DNA of 64,000 nt, from positions 372,001 through 436,000 of the forward strand of contig CATOTJ020000003.1 of assembly GCA_951813525.2 (NCBI GenBank), written 5' to 3'. The translations under genes and the position numbers were made by a program. Positions within the stretch are counted from its first letter, which is position 1. Every line of letters begins with the position of its first letter. The stretch is from Thermohalobaculum sp951813525 (GTDB taxonomy: Bacteria > Pseudomonadota > Alphaproteobacteria > Rhodobacterales > Rhodobacteraceae). The notes beneath the pieces are model-generated. The model worked only from the letters and a program-made list of their open reading frames with translations, had not been told where the DNA came from and did no database searches. Shown in pieces: positions 16,637 through 25,102 of this stretch.

Positions 16637-17571
16637 CGCTCGCGCTCCAGCGTCACGTCCCGCAGCCCGTCGCCGAACATGTTGATGGCCAGCACCAGCA
16701 TGAACAGACACGCCCCCGGCAAGGCCAGCATCCAGGCCGAGAAGAACATGTACTCCCGGCCCTCATTCAGCATCAGACCCCAGCTTGGTGTCGGCGCCTG
16801 TACGCCAAAGCCCAGGAAGGACAAGGCCGCCTCCAGCAGGATCGCGTTCGCCATTTCGACGGTTGCCACAACCGTCAGCGACGACAGCACATTCGGGAAA
16901 ATCTCGCGCACAATGATATGGGGTGTCGAACAGCCCAGCGCGCGCGCCGCCTTGACATAGTCCAGATCCCGCGCCTGCTGTGTGATCGACCGCATCACCA
17001 CTGCAAACCGGTCCCACAGGAACAAGCCCAGCACCAGGATCACAACCGTCAGCGAGGCACCGAAGGCAACGACCGCCGCCATCGCGACCAGAAATACCGG
17101 CATGGCCAGGCGGGTGTTGATGATGAAGTTCACCACCATATCGACCCGGCCGCCAAAGTAACCGGCCGTCACCCCCAGAACCGTGCCGATAAATCCCGAA
17201 ATCAGCATGGTCGAAAACCCGATCAACAGCGAAATCTGGCTGCCATAGATCAGGCGGCTCAGATAATCGCGGCCAACCTTGTCGGTGCCCAGCAGATGCG
17301 CCTCGTCGACCTTCTTTTCGTGCCAGAACGGGTTCTGCAGCCGCCGCGCCAACTCCTGGTCGTAGGGATCATGGATCCAGCCCAGCGCCTCGAACACCGG
17401 CGCCAGCAGCGCCATGGCAATGATGAAGATCAGAACCACCGCGCCGAACAGGAAAGAGTAGTTCTTGAAAATCCGCTTGCGCAGCTTCGAAAACGGCGAA
17501 GGCTCCAGGATCTCTTCCGCCGTCTGTTGCGTGCGCAGGCCCAGCGGGCTGGATGTGGTTGTGTCGGTCAT
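16633..17571 (-). CDS. OppC/DppC-type peptide ABC transporter permease
   Basis: The 312-residue protein begins MTDTTTSSPLGLRTQQ at ATG 17571; a TTG three codons upstream is possible but less likely. It has the extended N-terminal cytoplasmic region, a first membrane helix (FLFGAVVLIFIIAMALLAPV), the periplasmic LLGTDKVGRDYLSRLIYGSQ motif and the EAA-type loop YVKAARALGCSTPHIIVREIFPN. About six membrane helices are visible. It pairs with the OppB-type permease 78 bp upstream to form the channel. Confidence 0.93.
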   Translation of the reverse strand: MTDTTTSSPLGLRTQQTAEEILEPSPFSKLRKRIFKNYSFLFGAVVLIFIIAMALLAPVFEALGWIHDPYDQELARRLQNPFWHEKKVDEAHLLGTDKVGRDYLSRLIYGSQISLLIGFSTMLISGFIGTVLGVTAGYFGGRVDMVVNFIINTRLAMPVFLVAMAAVVAFGASLTVVILVLGLFLWDRFAVVMRSITQQARDLDYVKAARALGCSTPHIIVREIFPNVLSSLTVVATVEMANAILLEAALSFLGFGVQAPTPSWGLMLNEGREYMFFSAWMLALPGACLFMLVLAINMFGDGLRDVTLERER

Positions 17572-17649
17572 CTCATCCAATTCCCGAATGCGCCGGGCGC
17601 GGCCACAGGCCGGTCCGCAGCGACAAAGCCAATGGCGTGCTGATAACGC

Positions 17650-18567
17650 TCATCGCACCGAGATCCGCGGGTCCAGATAAGCGTTCAGCAAATCCGCCGC
17701 CAAAGTCAGCACAACATAAAAGGACGCAAAGATCAGCACGATCGCCTGCACCACCGGCAGGTCCGACCGCAGCAGCGCATCATAGGAAAGCCAGCCGATG
17801 CCCTTCAGGTTGAAGATCGTCTCGATGACGATGGACCCGCCCAGCATAAAGCCGAACCAGACCGCCGCCAGCGCCACAACGGGAATAATCGCATTGCGCA
17901 GCGCATGTTTGAACAGCACCACAAAGGGCGGCAGCCCCTTGGCCCGCGCCGTGCGGATATAGTCCGACCCCAGCACCTCGATCATCCCGGCGCGCGTCAG
18001 TCGCATCAATGCCGGCGTCGCGTAATAGCCAAGGGCAATCGTCGGCATCACATAGTTCAACCACTGATCGTGCCCGGAAATCGGCAGCCATCGCCACCAG
18101 ACGCCCAGCACAATGATCATCATCAGCGCGAACCAGAAGGTCGGCAACGCCTGCCCGAAGACCGCGATCAAAAGCGCGAAACGATCCAGCAGCGAATTCG
18201 GCCGCATGGCGGCCAGCGTTCCCAGCGGAATCGATACGATCAGCGCGAACAGAATGGCCAGCGTCCCCAGCAGCATCGTGCGCCCGATCCGCTCCGAGAT
18301 CATCTCCACGACCGGCTGCTTATAGTGATAGCTCTCGCCGAAATCGCCCGCCAGGGCGCGGCCCAACCAACTGAAATATTGTTCATAAACGGGGCGGTCA
18401 AAGCCATAAAGCTTGCGGATCGCCTCGATATCCTCGTCCGACGCCTGCTCACCGCCAATCGTCAACGCGGGATCCGCGGACAAATGCGACAGCGAGAAGG
18501 TCAGCGCCGAAACCACGACAAGGATCAGGAAGGCAACGACCGTTCGCTTTAGTGTATAGGCAAGCAT
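17650..18567 (-). CDS. OppB/DppB-type peptide ABC transporter permease
   Basis: The chosen start ATG 18567 (MLAYTLKRTVVAFLILVVVS) is preceded by GGGGGG and gives 305 residues. Family hallmarks are the first helix, LYGFDRPVYEQYFSWLGRAL, GDFGESYHYKQPV and the EAA loop YIRTARAKGLPPFVVLFKHALRNAIIPV. It forms the membrane channel with the OppC-type protein. It follows the binding-protein gene after an 78-bp gap that holds two hairpins. Confidence 0.93.
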   Translation of the reverse strand: MLAYTLKRTVVAFLILVVVSALTFSLSHLSADPALTIGGEQASDEDIEAIRKLYGFDRPVYEQYFSWLGRALAGDFGESYHYKQPVVEMISERIGRTMLLGTLAILFALIVSIPLGTLAAMRPNSLLDRFALLIAVFGQALPTFWFALMMIIVLGVWWRWLPISGHDQWLNYVMPTIALGYYATPALMRLTRAGMIEVLGSDYIRTARAKGLPPFVVLFKHALRNAIIPVVALAAVWFGFMLGGSIVIETIFNLKGIGWLSYDALLRSDLPVVQAIVLIFASFYVVLTLAADLLNAYLDPRISVR

Positions 18568-18585
18568 CAGGCCCCCCAAAAGAAA

Positions 18586-18637
18586 CAGGACAGGGTCAGC
18601 CCCGTCCTGCAAATGGGGCGGACCATTGGCCCGCCCC
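18586..18637. promoter_or_regulatory. Double hairpin after the OppA-type gene
   Basis: A 10-bp stem with one A-C mismatch (CAGGACAGGG 18586-18595, loop TCAG, CCCCGTCCTG 18600-18609) is followed by a 7-bp stem (GGGGCGG 18615-18621; CCGCCCC 18631-18637). Arrangement and sequence resemble the pair at 9882-9931, which also lies directly downstream of a binding-protein gene. A role in stabilising or attenuating the transcript between binding protein and permease genes is likely. Confidence 0.65.
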
Positions 18638-18645
18638 GGTTTCGC

Positions 18646-20181
18646 TTACTTCGCCCAGCCGTACTGCCAGAAACGTGGGATCTCATCCTGGTATGGGATG
18701 AAGACCAGCCCGTCGCGATAGGCATAGTTCCGGACGTGGTTGAACATCGGCAGCCAATAGACCTCTCCGGTGATCTTTTTGATCGCCTTGGAATAAGCCG
18801 CTTTGCGCACCGCCGGATCGGACGACGTATCGCCTTCTTCCAGCCAAGCCGCCACTTCATCGTCCAGCGCGAAATCGTCCGGACCCTTCTTGAAGAAGTG
18901 CGAGGTGATCGCCGACATGTCGTTCATCGAATACGAGCCCCAGTCCATCAGGAACATCGGCGTCGTGCCTTCGTTGCGCTGTTTGTCGCGCAGCGCGAAG
19001 TACGGCATTTTCGTCAGCGTCGCCTTGATGCCGACCTTGGCCAGATCGCCCATGATCGCCTCGGCCCAGTCAGCCGGACGGAAGGTGTAGAACTCGATCT
19101 CGAACCCGTCCGGATACCCGGCCTCGGCCAACAGTGCCTTCGCTTTTTCCGGATCGAACTCGTATTTCACCGCCGCGTCGACATCGCAGCCGAATTGCGT
19201 CGGGAAACACGGTGTGTGGATCACACCGGCATCGCCCCGGATCAGGTTCTTGACCAGGCTGGCCCGGTCAATCGCGTGGGCCATCGCCTGACGCACCTTC
19301 AGCTTGTTGATCGGCTCGTGCCCGCTGCGGTTGGCCGCATCGAACCCAAGATAACCTGTCCGCATCGTGCCCGCCTGCAAGGCGACAAAACCCGGAACCC
19401 CACCGATCTGATCGACATGATCCGCCGTGATGTCTGCGGTGATGTCGATACCACCGGCCAGAAGCTCGGCGATCTGGGTCTGCACATCGGCGATTTCGCG
19501 CACGATAATCTTCGCAACCTTGGCCTCACCCTTCGGGCTGCCCCAAGTATAATCTTCATTGCGCTCGAAGACATACTCCTCGGCGGTCTTGATCGAAACG
19601 ACTTTCATCGGACCGGTACCGACCGGCGCCTTGTGCATGCCGTCCGGGCCAACTTTGGCATAGTACTCGTTCGGATAGATCGTGATCGGTCCCGACAGGA
19701 ATTCGAATGCCTGCGGGAACGGCCGTTTCATGTGCACGTTGACGGTGTACTGGTCGATCTTCTCGGCTTTTTCGATCCAGTTGACATTGCGCTGGACCTT
19801 GACCCCGTTGTCCGGGTTCGAAATCCAGTTCAGCGTGAAGACAACGTCATCCGCATCGAACGGCTCGCCATTGTGGAACTTGACACCCTGACGCAGCTTG
19901 AACTGCCAGGTCGTGTCGTTCAGCAATTCCCAGCTTGTCGCCAGAAGCGGCTTGAATTCGAACGTCTTGGGCTCGCGATAGATGAGCTGATCCCAAACCA
20001 TCCGGCTGAACCAGATACCTGTCCGGTTCGTGTTTACATAGTTGTCGACATGTTCGATCGGCCCGGTCGATCCCCAGGCGATGACAAGACTGTCATCGTC
20101 AGGACCGGCTTGCGCCGTCGATGCGACAGACGCACCGATCAGTCCGGCGGCCGCCAATGTCGCGATTCTTTTAAGGGTCAT
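18646..20181 (-). CDS. OppA/DppA-type (SBP family 5) substrate-binding protein
   Basis: The open frame reaches upstream to 20430, but ATG 20181 has AGGGAGC at the right distance and begins a signal peptide (MTLKRIATLAAAGLIGASVASTAQA, cut near residue 25). The 511-residue product shows family-5 features: AWGSTGPIEHVDNYVNT, LATSWELLNDTTWQFKLRQGVKFHNGEPFDADDVVFTLNW, and C-terminal YWLPMFNHVRNYAYRD. It is periplasmic and supplies a peptide-like or oligomeric ligand to the permeases downstream. Neighbouring hydrolases (MlrC-type and carbamoylase-type) suggest peptides or N-blocked amino acids. First gene of the minus-strand operon; a 17-bp palindrome lies upstream. Confidence 0.92.
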   Translation of the reverse strand: MTLKRIATLAAAGLIGASVASTAQAGPDDDSLVIAWGSTGPIEHVDNYVNTNRTGIWFSRMVWDQLIYREPKTFEFKPLLATSWELLNDTTWQFKLRQGVKFHNGEPFDADDVVFTLNWISNPDNGVKVQRNVNWIEKAEKIDQYTVNVHMKRPFPQAFEFLSGPITIYPNEYYAKVGPDGMHKAPVGTGPMKVVSIKTAEEYVFERNEDYTWGSPKGEAKVAKIIVREIADVQTQIAELLAGGIDITADITADHVDQIGGVPGFVALQAGTMRTGYLGFDAANRSGHEPINKLKVRQAMAHAIDRASLVKNLIRGDAGVIHTPCFPTQFGCDVDAAVKYEFDPEKAKALLAEAGYPDGFEIEFYTFRPADWAEAIMGDLAKVGIKATLTKMPYFALRDKQRNEGTTPMFLMDWGSYSMNDMSAITSHFFKKGPDDFALDDEVAAWLEEGDTSSDPAVRKAAYSKAIKKITGEVYWLPMFNHVRNYAYRDGLVFIPYQDEIPRFWQYGWAK

Positions 20182-20512
20182 GAAAGCGCTCCCTGCGTGG
20201 AGTTGCGTGTCAGACAATGGTCTCCGCCGTTTCAACGCTGCCTTGCCCGGGCAGCCCCCGATCTTCGCCGGGGCAGTTGACCACATGTCGACTTGATGGA
20301 TGCACCTGCCGGGTGAGGTGTCAACCATCCTGCTCTGCCATTCGGGATAATCACCGACAGGATTAACGCAGCGGCGCTGTCCCGAACCGGGACATGCGCG
20401 GCGGGCAGGCGCACAAATCGCCCGCACCACCGCCTCTGGTCGCGCGCAACCAGCCCCCCTTTTCTCGCCTTGCGCCCCGGTCTACGGTCGCCCCAACTCA
20501 GGAGCACACCCC
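20182..20512. promoter_or_regulatory. Divergent control region with 17-bp palindrome
   Basis: This 331-bp region separates the minus-strand opp operon from the plus-strand carbamoylase gene, so both promoters should be here. At 20378-20394 the sequence TGTCCCGAACCGGGACA has perfect 7-bp arms around AAC, the look of a dimeric repressor or activator site. It is about 120 bp before the carbamoylase start and 200 bp before the oppA start. No coding gene fits the rest. Confidence 0.5.
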
Positions 20513-21727
20513 ATGAAAGCCAACCCAGACCGCGCCCTCGCCGACCTCTACCGCTTGCGCGAGATCGGCCGCTACAAAACCGGCGTCCACCGTCCGACAC
20601 TTTCGCCCGAAGACATGGAAACCCGGCACTGGCTGGTCGGCGAGCTTCAGGCGCTCGGCCATCAGGCCGGGATCGACGGCATCGCCAATGTCTGGTCCCG
20701 CGCCCCGGGCGACGGCCCGTTCGTGCTCGCAGGCAGCCATATCGAAAGCCAGAACCACGCTGGCTGGCTCGACGGTGCGCTCGGCGTCGTCTACGCGCTC
20801 GAAGCGGCCCGCGCCGCACACCAGGCCGGGCTGGGCGTTGTCGATGTCATGGCCTTCGCTGACGAGGAAGGCCACTTCTCCGGAGGCTTCATCGGATCGC
20901 AAAGCTTCGCCGGTCAGATGACCGAAGCTGAAATCGACACCCTCACCGACCGCTCGGGCCGCGGCACCCTGCGCGAGCTTCTTGCCGCCAATGGTCTGGC
21001 GGACCGCGAACGTGTTCAGATCGACCGCTCCAGATACCTGGCGTTCTTCGAGGCGCATATCGAACAGGGCCAAACGCTCGAAGCCTCAGGCAATCAGATC
21101 GGTGTTGTCACCTCCATCGTCGCCATCTGGCAGTACCGCCTGATCTTCGAAGGTGCACAGAACCACGCGGGCACCACCACCATGGCGATCCGCCGCGACG
21201 CCGCCGCCGCGCTGCAACGGGTGTGGAACCAGATCCAAACGACCTTCCCGGATCTTGCAGGCCCCCATTCGGTCTGGACCGCAGGCAACATCACGCTCGA
21301 CCCCGGCCAGCCTTCGATCATCCCGGGCCGTGCCGAGATGCTGTTTCAGTTCCGCGATGCCGATCAGGCGACGCTGGACCGGTTGCACGCCCATCTGCAG
21401 ACACTGGTCACAGACGAGGACCGCACCGGCCCCTGCTCCGCCCGGCTGGAGATCATCAGCCAGACCGTCCCGGCCCTGATGGCCAAGGCACCGCAGGCCG
21501 CGCTGAAAGCCGCAGGCGAAGCAATCGCCCCGGGCAAAACCCTGGTCATGCCGTCGGGCGCAGGCCATGACGCGCAGGTGATCGCGCCCCATGTCCCATC
21601 CGCCATGATGTTCGTCCCCTCGATTGGCGGCATTTCCCACCATTGGTCCGAGGATACAGCCGATGAGGACATCAAGCTGGGCGTGCAGGTCTATGTCGAT
21701 GCCGTCCGGCGCATTCTAACCCCGTAG
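20513..21727 (+). CDS. Zn-dependent hydantoinase/carbamoylase family amidohydrolase (M20)
   Basis: The 404-residue protein starts after AGGAGCACACCCC with MKANPDRALADLYRLREIG. Family landmarks are GSHIESQNHAGWLDGALGVVYALE (metal His and Asp), FADEEGHFSGGFIGSQSF (Glu-Glu pair), EAHIEQGQTLEASGNQIGVV, the dimerisation domain segment NHAGTTTMAIRRDAA, SGAGHDAQ and C-terminal HHWSEDTADED. Relatives are N-carbamoyl-L-amino-acid hydrolases, allantoate amidohydrolases and ureidopropionase-type enzymes; which of these applies cannot be decided. The Gln after the first Glu of SHIESQ differs from the usual SH-x-DT/DS. It is divergent from the opp operon and followed after 32 bp by a permease, fitting uptake plus hydrolysis of N-blocked amino acids. 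Confidence 0.9.
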   Translation: MKANPDRALADLYRLREIGRYKTGVHRPTLSPEDMETRHWLVGELQALGHQAGIDGIANVWSRAPGDGPFVLAGSHIESQNHAGWLDGALGVVYALEAARAAHQAGLGVVDVMAFADEEGHFSGGFIGSQSFAGQMTEAEIDTLTDRSGRGTLRELLAANGLADRERVQIDRSRYLAFFEAHIEQGQTLEASGNQIGVVTSIVAIWQYRLIFEGAQNHAGTTTMAIRRDAAAALQRVWNQIQTTFPDLAGPHSVWTAGNITLDPGQPSIIPGRAEMLFQFRDADQATLDRLHAHLQTLVTDEDRTGPCSARLEIISQTVPALMAKAPQAALKAAGEAIAPGKTLVMPSGAGHDAQVIAPHVPSAMMFVPSIGGISHHWSEDTADEDIKLGVQVYVDAVRRILTP

Positions 21728-21745
21728 GGTGCGCTTCAGCGCACC
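21728..21745. repeat. Short palindromic repeat (GGTGCGC/GCGCACC)
   Basis: GGTGCGC-TTCA-GCGCACC forms a perfect 7-bp stem directly after the carbamoylase stop codon and 15 bp before the BenE-type gene. The surrounding CGTAGGG resembles the CGTAGGG that introduces the stem at 9914-9931, so both may belong to one family of small palindromic repeats. Confidence 0.6.
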
Positions 21746-21759
21746 GCCCCCGGCACAAC

Positions 21760-22938
21760 ATGCTCCGCGATCTCACCCCCTCCGCCCTCTATATGGGCCT
21801 GCTCGCCGCTTTTGTCGGCTATTCGGCCTCGTTCGCCATAGTGCTCGCGGGGCTAAAGGGCGTTGGCGCGACCGATGCCCAGGCGGCAACCGGTCTCTTC
21901 TTTGCAACCTTCGGCATGGGCGTCTGTTCAATCGTCCTTCCGGCACTCACCCGGACCCCGGCGGCGGTTGCGTGGTCGACCCCCGGCGCGGCCTTTCTTG
22001 CCGCCGCAGCCACGCTACCCGGCGGCTTTGCCGAGGCGATCGGCGCAATGATCTTTGCCGCCGCGCTGATCATTCTGACCGGGGCCGTTCCGGTCCTTGG
22101 CCGCACCGTTGCGGCGATCCCGCGGCCCGTGGCCAGCGCGCTTCTGGCCGGCGTCCTGATCAAACTTTGCCTGGCACCGGCGCTTGCGCTCGGCGCAATT
22201 CCGTTGCTGCTCCTGCCGGTGCTGGCGGCCTGGGTGATCGGCCTGACATTGCATAAACTGGCAGCGATGCCGCTGGCTGTTATCGCGTTCCTGGCGGTCC
22301 TGATGCTGGCACCCGACACCGGCCAATCCGGCACGGTCTTTCAGGCAACGCTGCCGCCGTTGTCACCGCTTATGCCGATTTTCACCTGGCAGTCCTTCAT
22401 CTCGATCGCGGTGCCGCTTTTCCTGGTCACAATGGCTGGTCAGAACATCCCCGGCTTCGCCGTGCTCGAAAACAACAACTACGCCGTCAACCGCCGCCCC
22501 CTGCTGGCCAGCACCGGCGCCGCCAGCCTGGCAATCGCGCCCTTTGGCGGCGTCACCGTCAACATGTCGGCGATCACAGCGGCGATGATGGCAGGTCAGG
22601 ATGCAGGCCCCGACCCCGCCCGGCGTTACTGGGCCGCCGTCACGTCGGGCATCGCCTATATTGCGCTGGCCTTCGCAGCGGGCGCCGTCACCACCATTGC
22701 CGCCATTGCACCTGCCGCACTGATCACAGCTGTTGCCGGTCTCGCGCTGATCCCGGCCTTTGTCGGTGCAACGTCCGCCGCCTTCAGCGATCAGCAACAG
22801 CTCGAAGCCCCGGCAATCACCTTCCTGCTGGCCGCCAGCGGCATGACGCTGCTCGGCCTCAGCGGTGCGTTCTGGGGCATCGTCGCCGGTGTGATCATCT
22901 GGACCGTTAAGGGTCTGCGCCACAAACCCGGGCCATAG
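21760..22938 (+). CDS. BenE-type benzoate/proton symporter family permease
   Basis: The 392-residue protein is almost wholly hydrophobic with about eleven helices. Recognisable BenE segments are VGYSASFAIVLAGLKGVGAT, AWSTPGAAFLAA, ENNNYAVNRRPLLASTGAASL and FGGVTVNMSAITAAMMAG. BenE of Acinetobacter imports benzoate, but the family is broad and this copy lies beside an amidohydrolase with no aromatic catabolism genes, so the substrate is uncertain. The start ATG is the first in frame after the palindrome; no strong ribosome binding site is seen, which suggests coupling to the upstream gene. Confidence 0.88.
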   Translation: MLRDLTPSALYMGLLAAFVGYSASFAIVLAGLKGVGATDAQAATGLFFATFGMGVCSIVLPALTRTPAAVAWSTPGAAFLAAAATLPGGFAEAIGAMIFAAALIILTGAVPVLGRTVAAIPRPVASALLAGVLIKLCLAPALALGAIPLLLLPVLAAWVIGLTLHKLAAMPLAVIAFLAVLMLAPDTGQSGTVFQATLPPLSPLMPIFTWQSFISIAVPLFLVTMAGQNIPGFAVLENNNYAVNRRPLLASTGAASLAIAPFGGVTVNMSAITAAMMAGQDAGPDPARRYWAAVTSGIAYIALAFAAGAVTTIAAIAPAALITAVAGLALIPAFVGATSAAFSDQQQLEAPAITFLLAASGMTLLGLSGAFWGIVAGVIIWTVKGLRHKPGP

Positions 22939-22946
22939 CCGATCTT

Positions 22947-22971
22947 GGGGATCTAGGGGATCTAGGGGATC
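22947..22971. repeat. Tandem 9-bp repeat at a gene end (2.8 copies)
   Basis: GGGGATCTA occurs at 22947-22955 and 22956-22964, then GGGGATC to 22971. The repeat contains the stop codon of the minus-strand oxidoreductase (22962-22964), so repeat slippage could alter the last residues of that protein. It lies between convergent genes. Confidence 0.7.
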
Positions 22972-23951
22972 AGAACCGCCGCCCCGATCGTCGTTCCGCT
23001 TTCGATGCTGCGATGCGCTGCAACCGCATCGGCCAGCGGGTATTCACAGTTGATGTCCGCCTTCACGACCCCATCCGCGATTGCGCGGAACAGCCCGTCT
23101 GCCGTCATCTCCAGATCCGCCCGCTTGGCTACGTAGTGCATGATCGCGGGGCGCGTGATGAACAGCGATCCGCGCGCGCCCAGGTCCTGAATAATGTCGA
23201 CCGGGTCCGGCGGACCGGACACATGACCATAGGCCGCGCAAACCCCCATGGGCCGCAGACAGTCCAGTGACGCCTGCAACGTGTCCTTGCCGATCGCCTC
23301 ATAGACAACGGCAGCGCCCTCGCCATCCGACACCTCGCGCACCACGTCGCGAAAATCCAATGCATTGCGCACGACGGGATGATGGCAGCCTGCCGCGCGG
23401 GCGACTTCTGCCTTTTCCGCGGTCGATACGGTGCCGACCGTCACCGCCCCCAGCGCCCGCGCCCATTGGCACAGGATCAATCCCATCCCGCCCGCGGCGG
23501 CGTGCACGACGATCACGTCGCCCGGCTGCACGGCATAGGTCCGGTGCAACAAATAGTGCGCCGTCATCCCCTTCATCAACAGCGCGGCAACCTGGCGATC
23601 GTCCAGCCCCGCGGGCAGATGCAGCAGCTTGTCCGCCGGATAGGTCCGAACCTGCGAATACGACCCCAGCGGCGGGATGCCGTAACAGACCCGGTCGCCC
23701 TCGGCGAAACCTTTAACGCCCGGCCCAACCCCTTCGACCAGGCCAACGCCCTCGAAGCCGATAACCACTGGCGGCGCTGGCACGGGCCATGGGTGGCTGA
23801 TCCCGCCGCGGTGATAGGTGTCGGCAAAATTGACGCCGATTGCCGTGTGGCGCAGACGCACCTCTCCCGGCGCCGGGTCGGGAACGGACCAGTCCTGCCA
23901 GACCATCGCCTCGGGCGGGCCCAGCTCGTGGATCACTTGCGCCTTGGACAT
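22962..23951 (-). CDS. Quinone oxidoreductase (zeta-crystallin type, MDR superfamily)
   Basis: Chosen start ATG 23951 (MSKAQVIHELGPPEAMVWQD), with AGGAGGG just upstream, gives 329 residues. The GroES-like N-terminal domain (GVNFADTYHRGGISHPWP) is followed by a Rossmann fold with VHAAAGGMGLILCQWARALGA. Zinc-ligand cysteines of alcohol dehydrogenases are missing, as expected for NADPH:quinone reductases. The segment YEAIGKDTLQASLDCLRPMG and the C-terminal AHRSIESGTTIGAAVLIP fit the family. It is a monocistronic cytosolic enzyme, convergent with the permease gene. Confidence 0.92.
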   Translation of the reverse strand: MSKAQVIHELGPPEAMVWQDWSVPDPAPGEVRLRHTAIGVNFADTYHRGGISHPWPVPAPPVVIGFEGVGLVEGVGPGVKGFAEGDRVCYGIPPLGSYSQVRTYPADKLLHLPAGLDDRQVAALLMKGMTAHYLLHRTYAVQPGDVIVVHAAAGGMGLILCQWARALGAVTVGTVSTAEKAEVARAAGCHHPVVRNALDFRDVVREVSDGEGAAVVYEAIGKDTLQASLDCLRPMGVCAAYGHVSGPPDPVDIIQDLGARGSLFITRPAIMHYVAKRADLEMTADGLFRAIADGVVKADINCEYPLADAVAAHRSIESGTTIGAAVLIP

Positions 23952-24185
23952 GGGGCCCTCCTGTTCCAACCGGCGAAGCCCGGTCATGCGCAATGGATCT
24001 CGGCAACTTCGCCAGGATATCATTAGCGATAAGTTAGCGACTGTTTCATCACGAACCGGTTCCCCAAAAGACTTCCGTCAAGAATCTCGAAAAGATCTCC
24101 AATGCGAAATCCTTCCCGGCCCGGTCTCCCCAGTTCAATCCGGCGCGGCGTTCACGGTGTTTCCGTTGCAATCATCCGGGCACCG

Positions 24186-25073
24186 TCAGGCGCTGCCCGC
24201 TTGGTCCAGGCAATAGCGCGCAATCTGCTCGTGCGTTGCGAACCAGACGCCGCCGCGGGCCTGAATGTGGTCAATCAATCCTTCCAGAACACCGATCCGC
24301 GACCGGTGCCCCGTGATGTGCGGGTGCATGGTCAACAGAAACAGGCCGCCCTCTTCCCGCGCCCCATCGAACTCGCGTTGCCAGATATCCTGCACCGCCC
24401 CCGGCGCTGAATGGGGCAGCAGGGACCGCGAGAAATCCATCATCCAATAGGGCGCGTCGTCCCGGATCCACTCGACCGGAAGCTCAACGATTCCAGTGGG
24501 TTGACCGTCTTCCAGCAGTTCATAAGGGTCGTCGTCAGCCATCAAGGACGAGTCATATATAAGACCCATCTCTCGGGTGATCGCCAACGTCGTTTGCGAA
24601 AAATCCCAGGAAGGTGTGCGGATCCCGACCGGGCGCACACCTGTCACCTGTTCCAACATATCAGCCGCGCGAAGTTGCAGGTCGCGCTCAACCTCCGGCG
24701 CCAGTGTGGAATTGTATTCATGGATCCACGAATGAATGCCGATCTCGTGACCTGCGGCGATGACCTGCATTTGCTCGTCTGGATAAAGCTGCGCGGTGAC
24801 TGCCGGCACAAAAAACGTCGCTGGAATTTTTTTTGATTCCAACAGTTTAAGGATGCGCGGCACCGCAACCCGGCTGCCATACTGGCCCTGCGAAAGCTTC
24901 CCGGGAGACCGTTGCCCCAGCCGCAATGTCAGCGTCTCGTGATCCGAATCGAACGACAGCGCAATGGCGCAGCGCGCCCCGCCCGGCCAGCGATCCGGCT
25001 TCAGCGACCGCCCGGCGCGGACCTTGTTGACAACCCCGCGCCAGGTTTCCTCAGGCCATTCCCATGGCTCCAT
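24186..25073 (-). CDS. Polysaccharide-deacetylase-fold hydrolase, PgdA/cyclic-imidase-like
   Basis: ATG 25073 begins MEPWEWPEETWRGVVNKVRAG; the upstream GTG start at 25112 would overlap the previous gene. The 295-residue protein has the metal-binding pattern of this fold: SFDSDHET (two Asp) and HEIGIHSWIHEYNS (two His), then RTPSWDFSQTTLAI and the C-terminal LTMHPHITGHRSRI with a further His. There is no signal peptide. The WPGGARCAIALSFDSD opening is that of Helicobacter PgdA and bacterial cyclic imide hydrolases, which are cytosolic, rather than of secreted chitin deacetylases. With carbamoylase-type and gamma-glutamyl hydrolases nearby, ring opening of cyclic imides or amides is a fair guess. 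It is 29 bp after a secreted-protein gene. Confidence 0.82.
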   Translation of the reverse strand: MEPWEWPEETWRGVVNKVRAGRSLKPDRWPGGARCAIALSFDSDHETLTLRLGQRSPGKLSQGQYGSRVAVPRILKLLESKKIPATFFVPAVTAQLYPDEQMQVIAAGHEIGIHSWIHEYNSTLAPEVERDLQLRAADMLEQVTGVRPVGIRTPSWDFSQTTLAITREMGLIYDSSLMADDDPYELLEDGQPTGIVELPVEWIRDDAPYWMMDFSRSLLPHSAPGAVQDIWQREFDGAREEGGLFLLTMHPHITGHRSRIGVLEGLIDHIQARGGVWFATHEQIARYCLDQAGSA

Positions 25074-25102
25074 TTCCACCCCATAACGACAGCTCGATGG
25101 CG

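Noticed and set aside
18613..20280. 555-codon plus-strand frame antisense to the oppA-type gene
   Set aside because: No recognisable domain; the minus strand carries a signal peptide and SBP family 5 motifs over the same bases.
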